DNA of 64,000 bases from Micromonospora thermarum (GTDB taxonomy: Bacteria > Actinomycetota > Actinomycetes > Mycobacteriales > Micromonosporaceae). The notes below the pieces were generated by a model. It did not search any database. It worked only from the letters and a program-made list of their open reading frames with translations, and was not told where the DNA came from. The DNA lies in contig NZ_JAATEO010000024.1 in NCBI RefSeq assembly GCF_012034245.1, forward strand, positions 41,868 to 105,867. The letters are read 5' to 3'. Made by a program: the position numbers and the translations under genes. Below, in pieces: positions 39,292 to 47,576 of the stretch; the stretch's first letter is position 1; every line of letters begins with the position of its first letter.

Positions 39292-41540
39292 GCACCTACC
39301 CGTTCTCGGCGGTCCTCGGCATGGACGACATGCGCCTCGCCCTGCTGCTCAACGCGGTCAGCCCGGCCATCGGCGGGGTGCTGGTCCGGGGCGAGAAGGG
39401 CACCGCCAAGTCCACCGCCGTGCGCGCCCTCGCCGCGCTGCTGCCACCGGTGGACCGGGTGGTGGGCTGCCGCTTCGCCTGCGACCCGGCCGCACCCGAC
39501 CCCCGTTGCCCGGACGGGCCGCACCCCGCCGAGCCGGTCGTCGAGCGCCGCCCGGCCGCGCTGGTCGAGCTGCCGGTCGGCGCCGCCGAGGACCGGGTCG
39601 TCGGGTCGCTCGACCTGGAGAAGGCGCTCGCCGAGGGGGTACGCGCGTACGAGCCAGGCCTGCTCGCCGCCGCCCACCGCGGCCTGCTCTACGTCGACGA
39701 GGTGAACCTGCTCCACGACCACCTCGTGGACCTGCTGCTGGACGCCGCCGCGATGGGCCGCTGCCACGTCGAGCGGGAGGGCGTCTCGGTCAGCCACGCC
39801 GCCCGCTTCCTCCTCGTCGGCACCATGAACCCGGAGGAGGGGGAGCTTCGACCCCAGCTGCTCGACCGGTTCGGGCTCACGGTGGAGGTGGCCGCCAGCC
39901 GCGACCCGGCCGTCCGGGTGGAGGTGGTCCGCCGCCGGCTCGCCGCGGACGCCGATCCGGCCGGCTTCGCCGCCCGCTGGGCCGACGCGGACGCCGCCGT
40001 CGCCCGCCGGGTGGCCGACGCCCGCGCCCGGCTCGGCCGGGTGGTGCTGAGCGACGCGGCGCTGCGCCAGATCGCCGAGGTGTGTGCCGCGTTCGACGTG
40101 GACGGCATGCGTGCCGACATCGTCACCGCCCGCGCCGCCGTCGCCCACGCCGCCTGGCAGGGGCGGGAGCGGGTCGGCGCGGAGGACGTCCGGGTCGCCG
40201 CCCGGCTCGCCCTGCCGCACCGGCGGCGCCGCGACCCGTTCGACACTCCGGGGCTGGACGAGAAGCGCCTCGACGAGGCCCTGCGACGGGCCCAGGACGA
40301 GCACCCCGACGACCCGGACGAGGGCGACGGCAGCACGGGCGGCCGGGGGCCGGACGGCGGTCCCCGGCCGGACGGCGGTCCGGGAGGCGGTTCCGGTCCC
40401 GACGGTTCGACCGTGGACGGCTCCCGCCCCGACGGTGGTGCGGCCCCTGCCGACCGGCCGGACGGTGGCGGGCCGACGGAATCCGGGGCGCACGGCGACC
40501 CGGCCAGCCGCAGTGGACGCCGGCCCGAACCGGCCGGGGAACGCCGGTCGGGGCGGCCCGAACCGGCCGGGGAACGCCGGTCGGGGCGGCCCGACGGTCA
40601 GCGCCCGGACGAGGGGGCCGGTGCGGTGGCCGTACCCCGGAGTGGGTTGCGGGCGCGGCTGTTCACCGCGCCGGGCATCGGGGAGGGCGTGCCCGGGCGG
40701 CGGTCGCGGGCGCGGACCGGGCGCGGCCGGACCACCGGCGCGCGGGTGCCGGCCGGGCGGCCCGGCGCCCTGCACCTGCCGGCGACGGTCCGGGCCGCCG
40801 CACCGCACCAGGCCATCCGTGGGCGGCAGCACGGTCCGCTGCGGCTGCGCCCGGCCGACGTCCGGGAGGCGGTCCGCGAGGGGCGCGAGGGCAACCTGGT
40901 CCTGTTCGTCGTGGACGCCAGCGGGTCGATGGGCGCCCGGCAGCGGATGAGCGCGGTCAAGGGGGCCGTCCTCGCCCTGCTCACCGACGCGTACCAGCGC
41001 CGCGACAAGGTCGCGGTGATCGCCTTCCGGGGCGCCGGCGCGCAGACCCTGCTGCCGGCCACCTCGTCGGTCCTCGCGGCGTCGACGCGGCTGGCCGAGC
41101 TGCCCACCGGGGGGCGTACCCCGCTCGCCGAGGGTCTGCTCGCCGCCGCCGACCTGCTGCGGGTGGAACGCCTGCGCGACCCGAAGCGTCGCCCCCTGGT
41201 CCTCGTCGTCACCGACGGTCGCGCCACCGCCGGCACGGACCCGCTGTCCCGCGCGGACCGGGCCGCGGCGGTGCTCCGCTCGACCGGCGCCCCCTGCGTC
41301 GTCGTCGACTGCGAGTCCGGCCCCGTCCGCCTGAACCTGGCGAAGCGCCTGGCCACCCACCTGAACGCCGCCCACCACCCCCTGGCCCACGTGACGACAA
41401 CCCCGCTCACGGCCCTCGCCACCACCCCGTCGCCGGGATCACGCGGTTTCCGCGCCGGCGAAACGGAACAAGCAGGGCAGACCACGGGCCAGAACCCCGA
41501 GATCGCCGCCGTCGGGGCGACGGCGGGAAGGAGCAGCTGA
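39288..41540 (+). CDS. Magnesium-chelatase-type AAA/VWA subunit (ChlI-ChlD fusion) for cobalt insertion
   Basis: The 750-residue protein joins an AAA+ ATPase to a von Willebrand A domain. The AAA part has Walker A GEKGTAKST (35-43), LLYVDEVNLLHDHLVDLLLD (Walker B), and TMNPEEGELRPQLLDRFGL. A Gly/Asp/Arg/Pro-rich linker (about 345-460) includes a tandem 33-bp repeat. The VWA domain has the MIDAS sequence VVDASGSMGARQRMSAVKGA at about 542-561. Actinobacteria lack CobS/CobT and are thought to use this type of protein with CobN; the position directly after cobN supports that. GTG at 39288 overlaps the cobN stop. The C-terminal ~40 residues are low-complexity. Its stop overlaps the cobO ATG (TGATG). 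Confidence 0.93.
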   Translation: MSTYPFSAVLGMDDMRLALLLNAVSPAIGGVLVRGEKGTAKSTAVRALAALLPPVDRVVGCRFACDPAAPDPRCPDGPHPAEPVVERRPAALVELPVGAAEDRVVGSLDLEKALAEGVRAYEPGLLAAAHRGLLYVDEVNLLHDHLVDLLLDAAAMGRCHVEREGVSVSHAARFLLVGTMNPEEGELRPQLLDRFGLTVEVAASRDPAVRVEVVRRRLAADADPAGFAARWADADAAVARRVADARARLGRVVLSDAALRQIAEVCAAFDVDGMRADIVTARAAVAHAAWQGRERVGAEDVRVAARLALPHRRRRDPFDTPGLDEKRLDEALRRAQDEHPDDPDEGDGSTGGRGPDGGPRPDGGPGGGSGPDGSTVDGSRPDGGAAPADRPDGGGPTESGAHGDPASRSGRRPEPAGERRSGRPEPAGERRSGRPDGQRPDEGAGAVAVPRSGLRARLFTAPGIGEGVPGRRSRARTGRGRTTGARVPAGRPGALHLPATVRAAAPHQAIRGRQHGPLRLRPADVREAVREGREGNLVLFVVDASGSMGARQRMSAVKGAVLALLTDAYQRRDKVAVIAFRGAGAQTLLPATSSVLAASTRLAELPTGGRTPLAEGLLAAADLLRVERLRDPKRRPLVLVVTDGRATAGTDPLSRADRAAAVLRSTGAPCVVVDCESGPVRLNLAKRLATHLNAAHHPLAHVTTTPLTALATTPSPGSRGFRAGETEQAGQTTGQNPEIAAVGATAGRSS
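40524..40589 (+). repeat. Tandem 33-bp repeat in the chelatase linker
   Basis: Two identical 33-bp units (40524-40556 and 40557-40589) encode EPAGERRSGRP twice in the disordered linker between AAA and VWA domains. Being a multiple of three, slippage here changes linker length without breaking the frame. Confidence 0.85.
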
Positions 41541-42151
41541 TGCCGCAGGGGAAGCCCACGCACGTGCCCGCGGACGGGTTGACGACCCGGCAGCGGAGGA
41601 ATCGGCCACTGGTGATCGTCCACACCGGGCAGATGAAGGGGAAGTCCACCGCCGCGTTCGGGTTGGCGCTGCGGGCGTGGACGGCCGGGCTGCCGATCGG
41701 GGTGTTCCAGTTCGTCAAGAGCGCCAAGTGGCGGGTGGGGGAGGAGAACGCCTTCCGCGCGCTCGGCGAGGTGCACGAGCGCACCGGCCAGGGCGCCCCG
41801 GTCACCTGGCACAAGATGGGCGAGGGCTGGTCGTGGATCCAGCGCGGCGGCGAGGCCGACCACGCCGCCGACGCCCGCGAGGGGTGGCGGCAGATCCAGC
41901 GCGACCTGGCCGCCGAGCGGTACGGCCTGTACGTCCTCGACGAGTTCACCTACCCGATGAAGTGGGGCTGGGTGGACGTGGACGAGGTCGTCGACACCCT
42001 CGCCGGCCGGCCCGGCTTCCAGCACGTCGTCATCACCGGCCGCGACGCCGACCCGCGCCTGGTGGCCGCCGCCGACCTGGTGGCCGAGCTGACCAAGGTG
42101 AAGCACCCGATGGACGCCGGCCAGAAGGGCCAGAAGGGCATCGAGTGGTGA
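41540..42151 (+). CDS. cobO: Cob(I)yrinic acid a,c-diamide adenosyltransferase
   Basis: The 203-residue protein is CobO/BtuR: VIVHTGQMKGKSTAAFGLAL with a P-loop variant (30-37), VFQFVKSAKWRVGEENAFRA, GEGWSWIQRGGEADHAADAR, YVLDEFTYPMKWGWVDVDEV and VVITGRDADPRLVAAADLVA. It attaches the 5'-deoxyadenosyl group from ATP to Co(I) of the corrinoid. The start ATG at 41540 overlaps the previous stop (TGATG). It is placed between metal insertion and amidation genes, as in many actinobacterial cob operons. Confidence 0.96.
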   Translation: MPQGKPTHVPADGLTTRQRRNRPLVIVHTGQMKGKSTAAFGLALRAWTAGLPIGVFQFVKSAKWRVGEENAFRALGEVHERTGQGAPVTWHKMGEGWSWIQRGGEADHAADAREGWRQIQRDLAAERYGLYVLDEFTYPMKWGWVDVDEVVDTLAGRPGFQHVVITGRDADPRLVAAADLVAELTKVKHPMDAGQKGQKGIEW

Positions 42152-43512
42152 GCGACAACCCGGCGACCCCCTGGGCGCTGCCCCGGATCGTCGTCGCCGC
42201 GCCGGCCAGCGGGCACGGCAAGACCACCGTCGCCACCGGGCTGCTCGCCGCGCTGCGCCGTCGGGGCCTCACGGTCAGCCCGCACAAGGTCGGCCCCGAC
42301 TACATCGACCCCGGCTACCACGCCCTCGCCGCCGGCCGGCCGGGCCGCAACCTCGACCCGTGGCTGGTCGGCGAGGGGCGGATCGCCCCGCTGCTGCGGC
42401 ACGGCGCGAGCACCCCCACCCCCGCCGACGTCGCTGTGGTCGAGGGCGTGATGGGGCTGCACGACGGCGCGGTCGGCCGCCGGGCGTACGCCTCCACCGC
42501 CCACGTCGCCCGCCTCGTCGACGCGCCCGTGCTGCTGGTGCTGGACACCACCGCCCAGGGGCGCAGCGCCGCCGCGCTGGTGCTCGGCATGCGCGCGTTC
42601 GACCCGGCCGTGCGGATCGGCGGGGTGATCCTCAACCGGGTCGGCTCGCCCCGCCACGAGACCCTGCTGCGCGACGCGCTGGCCGAGGTCGGCGTACCGG
42701 TGCTGGGCGCGGTGACCCGCGCCGCCGAGGTCACCGCCCCGTCGCGGCACCTGGGGCTGGTGCCGGTCGCCGAGCGGGCCCCCGAGTCGCTCGCCGTGGT
42801 CGACGCGCTGGCCGCGCTTGTCGAGTCCACCGTGGACCTCGACGCCGTCCTCGACCTGGCCCGCAGCGCCCCGCCGCTGACCGTGCCGGCGTGGGATCCG
42901 GCCGCCGCCGTCGGCGGCCCCGCCGGATCGGAGCGCCCGGTGGTCGCGGTAGCCGGCGGGCCGGCCTTCACCTTCGCGTACGCGGAGACCACCGAGCTGC
43001 TCGCCGCCGCCGGCGCGGCCGTCGTCCCGTTCGACCCGCTGCGCGACCCGGCGCTGCCGGCCGGCACCCGCGCGGTGGTGATCGGCGGCGGCTTCCCCGA
43101 GGTGCACGTCGACGCCCTCGCCGCCAACACCGGGCTGCGCGCCGACCTCGCCGCGTTCGACGGTCCCGTCGTGGCCGAGTGCGCCGGCCTGCTCTACCTG
43201 GGGCGTGAGCTGGACGGCGTACCCATGTGCGGCCGGCTCGACCTGACCGCGCGGATGACCGGACGGCTCACCCTCGGCTACCGGGACGCCGTCGCCGCCA
43301 CCGACTCGCCCGTGCACGCCGCCGGCGACCCGGTACGCGGCCACGAGTTCCACCGCACCGTCACCGACCCCGGCCACGGCGACCGGCCGGCGTGGCGCTG
43401 GACCGGCAGCGCCCACGGCTTCGTCGCCGGCCGGGTGCACGCCTCCTACCTGCACACCCACTGGGCGGGCCACCCGGGCGCGGCACGGCGGCTGCTGGCG
43501 GCGGCCCGGTGA
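42148..43512 (+). CDS. cobB: Cobyrinic/hydrogenobyrinic acid a,c-diamide synthase
   Basis: The 454-residue protein has a dethiobiotin-synthase-like ATPase domain (IVVAAPASGHGKTTVATGLL, PHKVGPDYIDPGYHALAAGR, VAVVEGVMGLHDGAVGRR) and a C-terminal class I glutamine amidotransferase domain with Cys in VVAECAGLLYLGRELDGVPM and His in GHEFHRTVTDPGHGD and RVHASYLHTHW. It amidates the a and c side chains using glutamine and ATP. GTG at 42148 overlaps the cobO stop (GTGA). Either CobB (aerobic) or CbiA (anaerobic) function is possible from sequence alone; CobN in the operon favours CobB naming. Confidence 0.95.
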   Translation: MSDNPATPWALPRIVVAAPASGHGKTTVATGLLAALRRRGLTVSPHKVGPDYIDPGYHALAAGRPGRNLDPWLVGEGRIAPLLRHGASTPTPADVAVVEGVMGLHDGAVGRRAYASTAHVARLVDAPVLLVLDTTAQGRSAAALVLGMRAFDPAVRIGGVILNRVGSPRHETLLRDALAEVGVPVLGAVTRAAEVTAPSRHLGLVPVAERAPESLAVVDALAALVESTVDLDAVLDLARSAPPLTVPAWDPAAAVGGPAGSERPVVAVAGGPAFTFAYAETTELLAAAGAAVVPFDPLRDPALPAGTRAVVIGGGFPEVHVDALAANTGLRADLAAFDGPVVAECAGLLYLGRELDGVPMCGRLDLTARMTGRLTLGYRDAVAATDSPVHAAGDPVRGHEFHRTVTDPGHGDRPAWRWTGSAHGFVAGRVHASYLHTHWAGHPGAARRLLAAAR

Positions 43513-44258
43513 CCGCCACGCTGACCGGGGTCGGGGTGGGCCCGGGGGACCCGGACCTGCTCACCCTGCGTGCCGTACGCGTCCTGCGCGAGGCGGAGCT
43601 GGTGTTCGTACCCGTGCTGGACCGGCTCGACGCCGACGGCGCCGCCGCCTCCGGACGGGCCGAGACCACCGTCGCCCCGCACGTCCCGCCGGACCGGCTG
43701 CGCCGGCTGCCGTTCGCCCTCGACGACCGGGGCGGCGTGACCGCCCGCCGGGCGCGGGCGTGGGACGGCGCCGCCCGGGCGGTGGTGGCCGCCGTCGACG
43801 GTGGCGCCCGGACCCTCGCCTTCGCCACCATCGGCGACCCCAACGTGTACTCCACGTTCAGCTACCTGGCGCAGACCGTCCGGGAGCTGCGGCCGGAGGT
43901 AGTGGTGGAGACCGTCCCGGGGATCACCGCGATGCAGGAGCTGGCCGCCCGCAGCGGCGTCCCGCTGTGCGAGGGGCGGGAACCGCTCACGCTGCTGCCG
44001 GCCACCGCCGGCCTGGCGCTCTTCGCCGACGCCGTCGCCGGCCCGGGCACCGTCGTCGCCTACAAGGGCTGGCGCCGCCACCCCGAGCTGCTCGCCGAGC
44101 TGCGCCGGCAGGGCCGGCTCGCCGACGCCGTGCTGGGCCGTGGGCTGGGCCTGCCCGGCGAACACGTCGGGCCGGCCGCCGAGGCCGACGGCGACGTGCC
44201 GTACCTGTCGACACTGCTGGTCCCGGCCCGCCGGGACCGGCGGGGAGGAAAGCTGTGA
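43509..44258 (+). CDS. cobI: Precorrin-2 C20-methyltransferase
   Basis: The 249-residue protein is a tetrapyrrole methylase: TGVGVGPGDPDLLTLRAVRV (SAM-binding loop), LAFATIGDPNVYSTFSYLAQ, ETVPGITAMQELAARSGVPL and VVAYKGWRRHPELLAELRRQ. GDPNVYSTF and the length are those of CobI/CbiL, the C20 methylase acting on precorrin-2 (or cobalt-factor II). GTG at 43509 overlaps the cobB stop and its own stop overlaps cobM. The stretch VFVPVLDRLDADGAAASGRA in place of a short loop is typical of CobI. Confidence 0.94.
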   Translation: MTATLTGVGVGPGDPDLLTLRAVRVLREAELVFVPVLDRLDADGAAASGRAETTVAPHVPPDRLRRLPFALDDRGGVTARRARAWDGAARAVVAAVDGGARTLAFATIGDPNVYSTFSYLAQTVRELRPEVVVETVPGITAMQELAARSGVPLCEGREPLTLLPATAGLALFADAVAGPGTVVAYKGWRRHPELLAELRRQGRLADAVLGRGLGLPGEHVGPAAEADGDVPYLSTLLVPARRDRRGGKL

Positions 44259-45097
44259 CCACCACCGGCACCGTCTGGTTCGTCGGCGCCGGGCCCGGCG
44301 CGGCGGACCTGCTGACCCTGCGCGCCGCCCGGGTGATCGCCACCGCCGACGTGGTGGTGTGGGCGGCCAGCCTGGTGCACGCCGACGTGCTCGCCCACGC
44401 CCGCCCGGACGCCGAGATCGTCGACTCCTCGCAGCTCCCGATCGAGGGGGTGCTGCCGCTGTACCGACGGGCCGCGGCCGAGGGGCTGACCGTGGCCCGG
44501 ATCCACTCCGGCGACCCGGCCCTGTGGGGCGCGATGCAGGAACAGCTCGACCTGTGCCGGGCACTCGGCCTCGCGGTGGAGGTCGTCCCCGGTGTCTCCT
44601 CGTTCACCGCCGTCGCCGCGATCGTCGGCCGGGAGCTGACCATTCCCGAGGTGGCCCAGTCGGTGATCCTCACCCGCCTCGAGGGCGGCAAGACGCCGAT
44701 GCCGCCGGGCGAGCGGGTCCGGGAGTTCGCCCGGCACGGCACCACGATGGCGCTGTTCCTCTCCGCCGCCCGCTCCGGGCAGGTGCAGGCCGAGCTGCTC
44801 GCCGGCGGGTATCCGGCGGACACCCCGGCGGTCGTCGCGTACCAGGCCACCTGGCCCGACGAGCTGGTGGTGCGGTGCACCGTCGGCACCCTGGAGACCA
44901 CGGTCAAGGAGCACCGGCTCTGGAAGCACACCCTCTTCCTGGTCGGGCCGGCGCTGGACGCGACCGGCACCCGCTCGCACCTGTACCACCCGGGGCACTT
45001 CCACACCTACCGCCGGGCCGAGCCGGCCGCCCGGGCCGCGCTGCGCCGGGCCCGCACCGACCGCGCCGCGCCGCCGGCCCCGGAGGGACCGTCCTGA
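44255..45097 (+). CDS. cobM: Precorrin-4 C11-methyltransferase
   Basis: The 280-residue protein is CobM/CbiF: VWFVGAGPGAADLLTLRAAR, VVVWAASLVHADVLAHARPD, VARIHSGDPALWGAMQEQLD, EVVPGVSSFTAVAAIVGREL and RLEGGKTPMPPGERVREFAR. The SGDPALWGA and TPMPPGE motifs identify the C11 methylase, which methylates precorrin-4 to precorrin-5. The C-terminal ~30 residues (RTDRAAPPAPEGPS) are disordered. GTG at 44255 overlaps cobI's stop, and its stop overlaps the cbiD ATG (TGATG). Confidence 0.95.
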   Translation: MTTTGTVWFVGAGPGAADLLTLRAARVIATADVVVWAASLVHADVLAHARPDAEIVDSSQLPIEGVLPLYRRAAAEGLTVARIHSGDPALWGAMQEQLDLCRALGLAVEVVPGVSSFTAVAAIVGRELTIPEVAQSVILTRLEGGKTPMPPGERVREFARHGTTMALFLSAARSGQVQAELLAGGYPADTPAVVAYQATWPDELVVRCTVGTLETTVKEHRLWKHTLFLVGPALDATGTRSHLYHPGHFHTYRRAEPAARAALRRARTDRAAPPAPEGPS

Positions 45098-46266
45098 TGG
45101 CGTACGACCTGCCGCCGTTGCGCGAGCCGGACCTGCCGCGTACCGCGAAGGTCCGGCCCACCGCGCTGCGTACCGGCTGGACCACCGGCGCCTGCGCGAC
45201 GGCCGCGACGAAGGCGGCGCTGACCGCGCTGGTCACCGGCGTCCCGCAGCGCGAGGTGGAGATCGGGCTGCCGGCCGGCCGCCGGGTGCGCTTCCCGGTG
45301 GCCCGCTGCGACATCTCGCCGGCCACCGGCACGTCCGGGGCAGGGGAGGCACGGGCCGAGGCGGTGGTGGTCAAGGACGCCGGCGACGACCCGGACGTCA
45401 CCCACGGCGCGGAGCTGACCGCCACGGTCGCCTGGCGGGAGACCCCCGGGCTGGCCCTGGAGGGCGGGCCGGGGGTGGGCACGGTGACGAAACCCGGGCT
45501 AGGGCTGCCGGTCGGCGGGCCGGCCATCAACGACACCCCGCGCCGGATGATCGGCGAGGCCGTCGGCGAGGTGGTCGACCTGGCGACCGTCGGCGTCCGC
45601 GTGGTCATCAGCGTCCCGCGCGGCGAGATCATGGCGCGCAAGACCACCAACCGCCGGCTGGGGATCCTCGGCGGCATCTCCATCCTGGGTACGACCGGGA
45701 TCGTCCGTCCCTTCTCCACCGCCTCCTGGCGGGCGAGCGTCGTGCAGGCGGTGCACGTGATGGCCGCCCAGGGCGAACGGACCGTCGTGCTCTGCACCGG
45801 CGGGCGGACCGAGCGGGCCGCCCGCGCGCTGCTGCCCGACCTGCCCGAGGTGTGCTTCGTGGAGGTCGGCGACTTCACCGGCGCGGCGGTCACCGCGGCG
45901 GTCGCCGACGGCCTGACCGGGGTGGTCTTCGTCGGGATGGCCGGGAAGCTGGCCAAGCTCGCCGCCGGCGTGCTGATGACCCACTACACGCGCTCCAAGG
46001 TGGACCTGTCGCTGCTCGGCGCGGTCACCGCCGAGGCCGGTGGGGACGCCGACCTGGTCGCCGCCGTCACCGCCGCCAACACCGGGCGGCACGCGTACGA
46101 GCTGTGGGAGGCCGCCGGCCTGCTCGGCACCGCCGGTGACCTGCTCTGCCGCCGGGTACGGGCGGTGCTGCTGCGCTTCGCGGAGGACGCGCTCGACGTC
46201 GACGTGGCCCTGGTCGACTTCACCGGCTCCCGGGTCGTCGCCTCCTCCGGGCGGTGGGTCGCGTGA
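45097..46266 (+). CDS. cbiD: Cobalt-precorrin-5B C1-methyltransferase CbiD
   Basis: The 389-residue protein matches CbiD: LRTGWTTGACATAATKAALT, VVVKDAGDDPDVTHGAELTA, GVGTVTKPGLGLPVGGPAIN, RMIGEAVGEVV, RLGILGGISILGTTGIVRPF and GMAGKLAKLAAGVLMTHYTR. In the oxygen-independent pathway CbiD methylates C1; aerobic organisms use CobF for that step. No cobF is visible here, so CbiD supplies it. ATG at 45097 shares a base with the previous stop, and the GTG of cobL overlaps its stop. Confidence 0.95.
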   Translation: MAYDLPPLREPDLPRTAKVRPTALRTGWTTGACATAATKAALTALVTGVPQREVEIGLPAGRRVRFPVARCDISPATGTSGAGEARAEAVVVKDAGDDPDVTHGAELTATVAWRETPGLALEGGPGVGTVTKPGLGLPVGGPAINDTPRRMIGEAVGEVVDLATVGVRVVISVPRGEIMARKTTNRRLGILGGISILGTTGIVRPFSTASWRASVVQAVHVMAAQGERTVVLCTGGRTERAARALLPDLPEVCFVEVGDFTGAAVTAAVADGLTGVVFVGMAGKLAKLAAGVLMTHYTRSKVDLSLLGAVTAEAGGDADLVAAVTAANTGRHAYELWEAAGLLGTAGDLLCRRVRAVLLRFAEDALDVDVALVDFTGSRVVASSGRWVA

Positions 46267-47576
46267 CCGCCGCCGAGGCACGCCCGGCCGCCGCCGGGGC
46301 GCCGGTGACCGTGACCGCCGTCCGCGCCGACGCCGCGCCGCGCCGGCCCGCGGCCGGCGATCCGGGCACCGACCCGCCCCACGTGACCGTGGTCGGCGTC
46401 GACGCCGCCGGCCACCCGCCGCCGCCCGCCGTGGCCGGGGTACTCGCCCGAGCGGGACTCGTGGTCGGCGCGGCGCGGCACCTCGCCGCCGTGCCGCTGC
46501 CGGCCGGTGCGGAGACCGTGGTCCTCGGGCCGCTGGCGCCCGCCCTGGACCGGCTCGCCGTCGCCGTCGCCGCCGCCACACCGGCCGTGGTGCTGGCCAG
46601 CGGCGACCCCGGACTCTTCGGGATCGTGCGGCGGCTGCGGGCGGCCGACCTGCCGGTTCGGGTGGTGCCGGCGGTGTCCAGTGTCGCCGCCGCGTTCGCG
46701 CGGGCCGGCCTGCCGTGGGACGGCGCGGCCGTGGTCACCGCACACGGGCGCGACCTTCGGCCGGCGCTCAACGCCGCCCGGGCGCTGCCGCTGGTCGCGG
46801 TGCTGACCGCGCCCGGCGCCGGCGCCGCCGAACTCGGGGCCGGCCTGGTCGGCTGGTCCCGCCGCCTTGTGGTCGCCGAGCACCTGGGCACCGACGCCGA
46901 GCGGGTCACCTGGACCACCCCGGCGGAGGCGGCCGCGCGCTCCTGGTCCGACCCGCACGTCCTGCTGAGCGTCGGCACGCCCCCGGACGGGATGCGCGTC
47001 GACAACCAGCCGGCCGCCGCGCCCGGCGGGGGGTGGGCGCTGCCCGAGAGCGCGTACGCCCACCGCGACTCCATGATCACCAAAGCGGAGGTGCGCGCCC
47101 TCGTGGTGGCCCGGCTGCGGCCCCGGCTCGGCCGGCTGGTGTGGGACGTCGGCGCCGGCAGCGGCTCGGTGGGCATCGAGTGCGCACTGCTCGGCGCGGC
47201 CGTCGTCGCCGTCGACCGGGACCCGGCGGCGGTGGACCTGGTCCGTGCCAACGCCGCCCGGCACGCCGTCGACGTGCGGGTCGTGTGCGGCCGCGCACCC
47301 GACGCCCTGGCCGGGCTGCCCGAGCCGGACGCGGTCTTCGTCGGCGGAGGCGGCGGCGACGTGCTCGCCGCCGTCGCGGCCCGCCGCCCGGCGCGGGTCG
47401 TCGTCGCGCTCGCCGCGGTGGACCGGGTCGCCCCGGCCCGGGACCTGCTGCGCGACGCTGGCTACGCCGTCGAGGGCGTCCAACTGTCCGCCGCCCGCCT
47501 CGCCGACCTGCCCGGCGGGTCGGTCCGCCTCGCCGCCACCAATCCGGTGGTCGTCCTCACCGGGGAGCGCCCGTGA
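46263..47576 (+). CDS. cobL: Bifunctional precorrin-6Y C5,15-methyltransferase (decarboxylating), CbiE-CbiT
   Basis: The 437-residue protein has a CbiE-like tetrapyrrole methylase half (VTVVGVDAAGHPPPPAVAGV, VVLASGDPGLFGIVRRLRAA, VVPAVSSVAAAFARAGLPWD) and a CbiT-like Rossmann methylase half (DSMITKAEVRALVVARLRPR, LVWDVGAGSGSVGIECALLG, AVFVGGGGGDVL). It methylates C5 and C15 and decarboxylates the C12 acetate. The first ~45 residues are Ala/Pro-rich and not part of the fold; a start further in is possible, but GTG at 46263 overlaps the cbiD stop in the manner seen along the whole operon. Confidence 0.95.
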   Translation: MTAAEARPAAAGAPVTVTAVRADAAPRRPAAGDPGTDPPHVTVVGVDAAGHPPPPAVAGVLARAGLVVGAARHLAAVPLPAGAETVVLGPLAPALDRLAVAVAAATPAVVLASGDPGLFGIVRRLRAADLPVRVVPAVSSVAAAFARAGLPWDGAAVVTAHGRDLRPALNAARALPLVAVLTAPGAGAAELGAGLVGWSRRLVVAEHLGTDAERVTWTTPAEAAARSWSDPHVLLSVGTPPDGMRVDNQPAAAPGGGWALPESAYAHRDSMITKAEVRALVVARLRPRLGRLVWDVGAGSGSVGIECALLGAAVVAVDRDPAAVDLVRANAARHAVDVRVVCGRAPDALAGLPEPDAVFVGGGGGDVLAAVAARRPARVVVALAAVDRVAPARDLLRDAGYAVEGVQLSAARLADLPGGSVRLAATNPVVVLTGERP

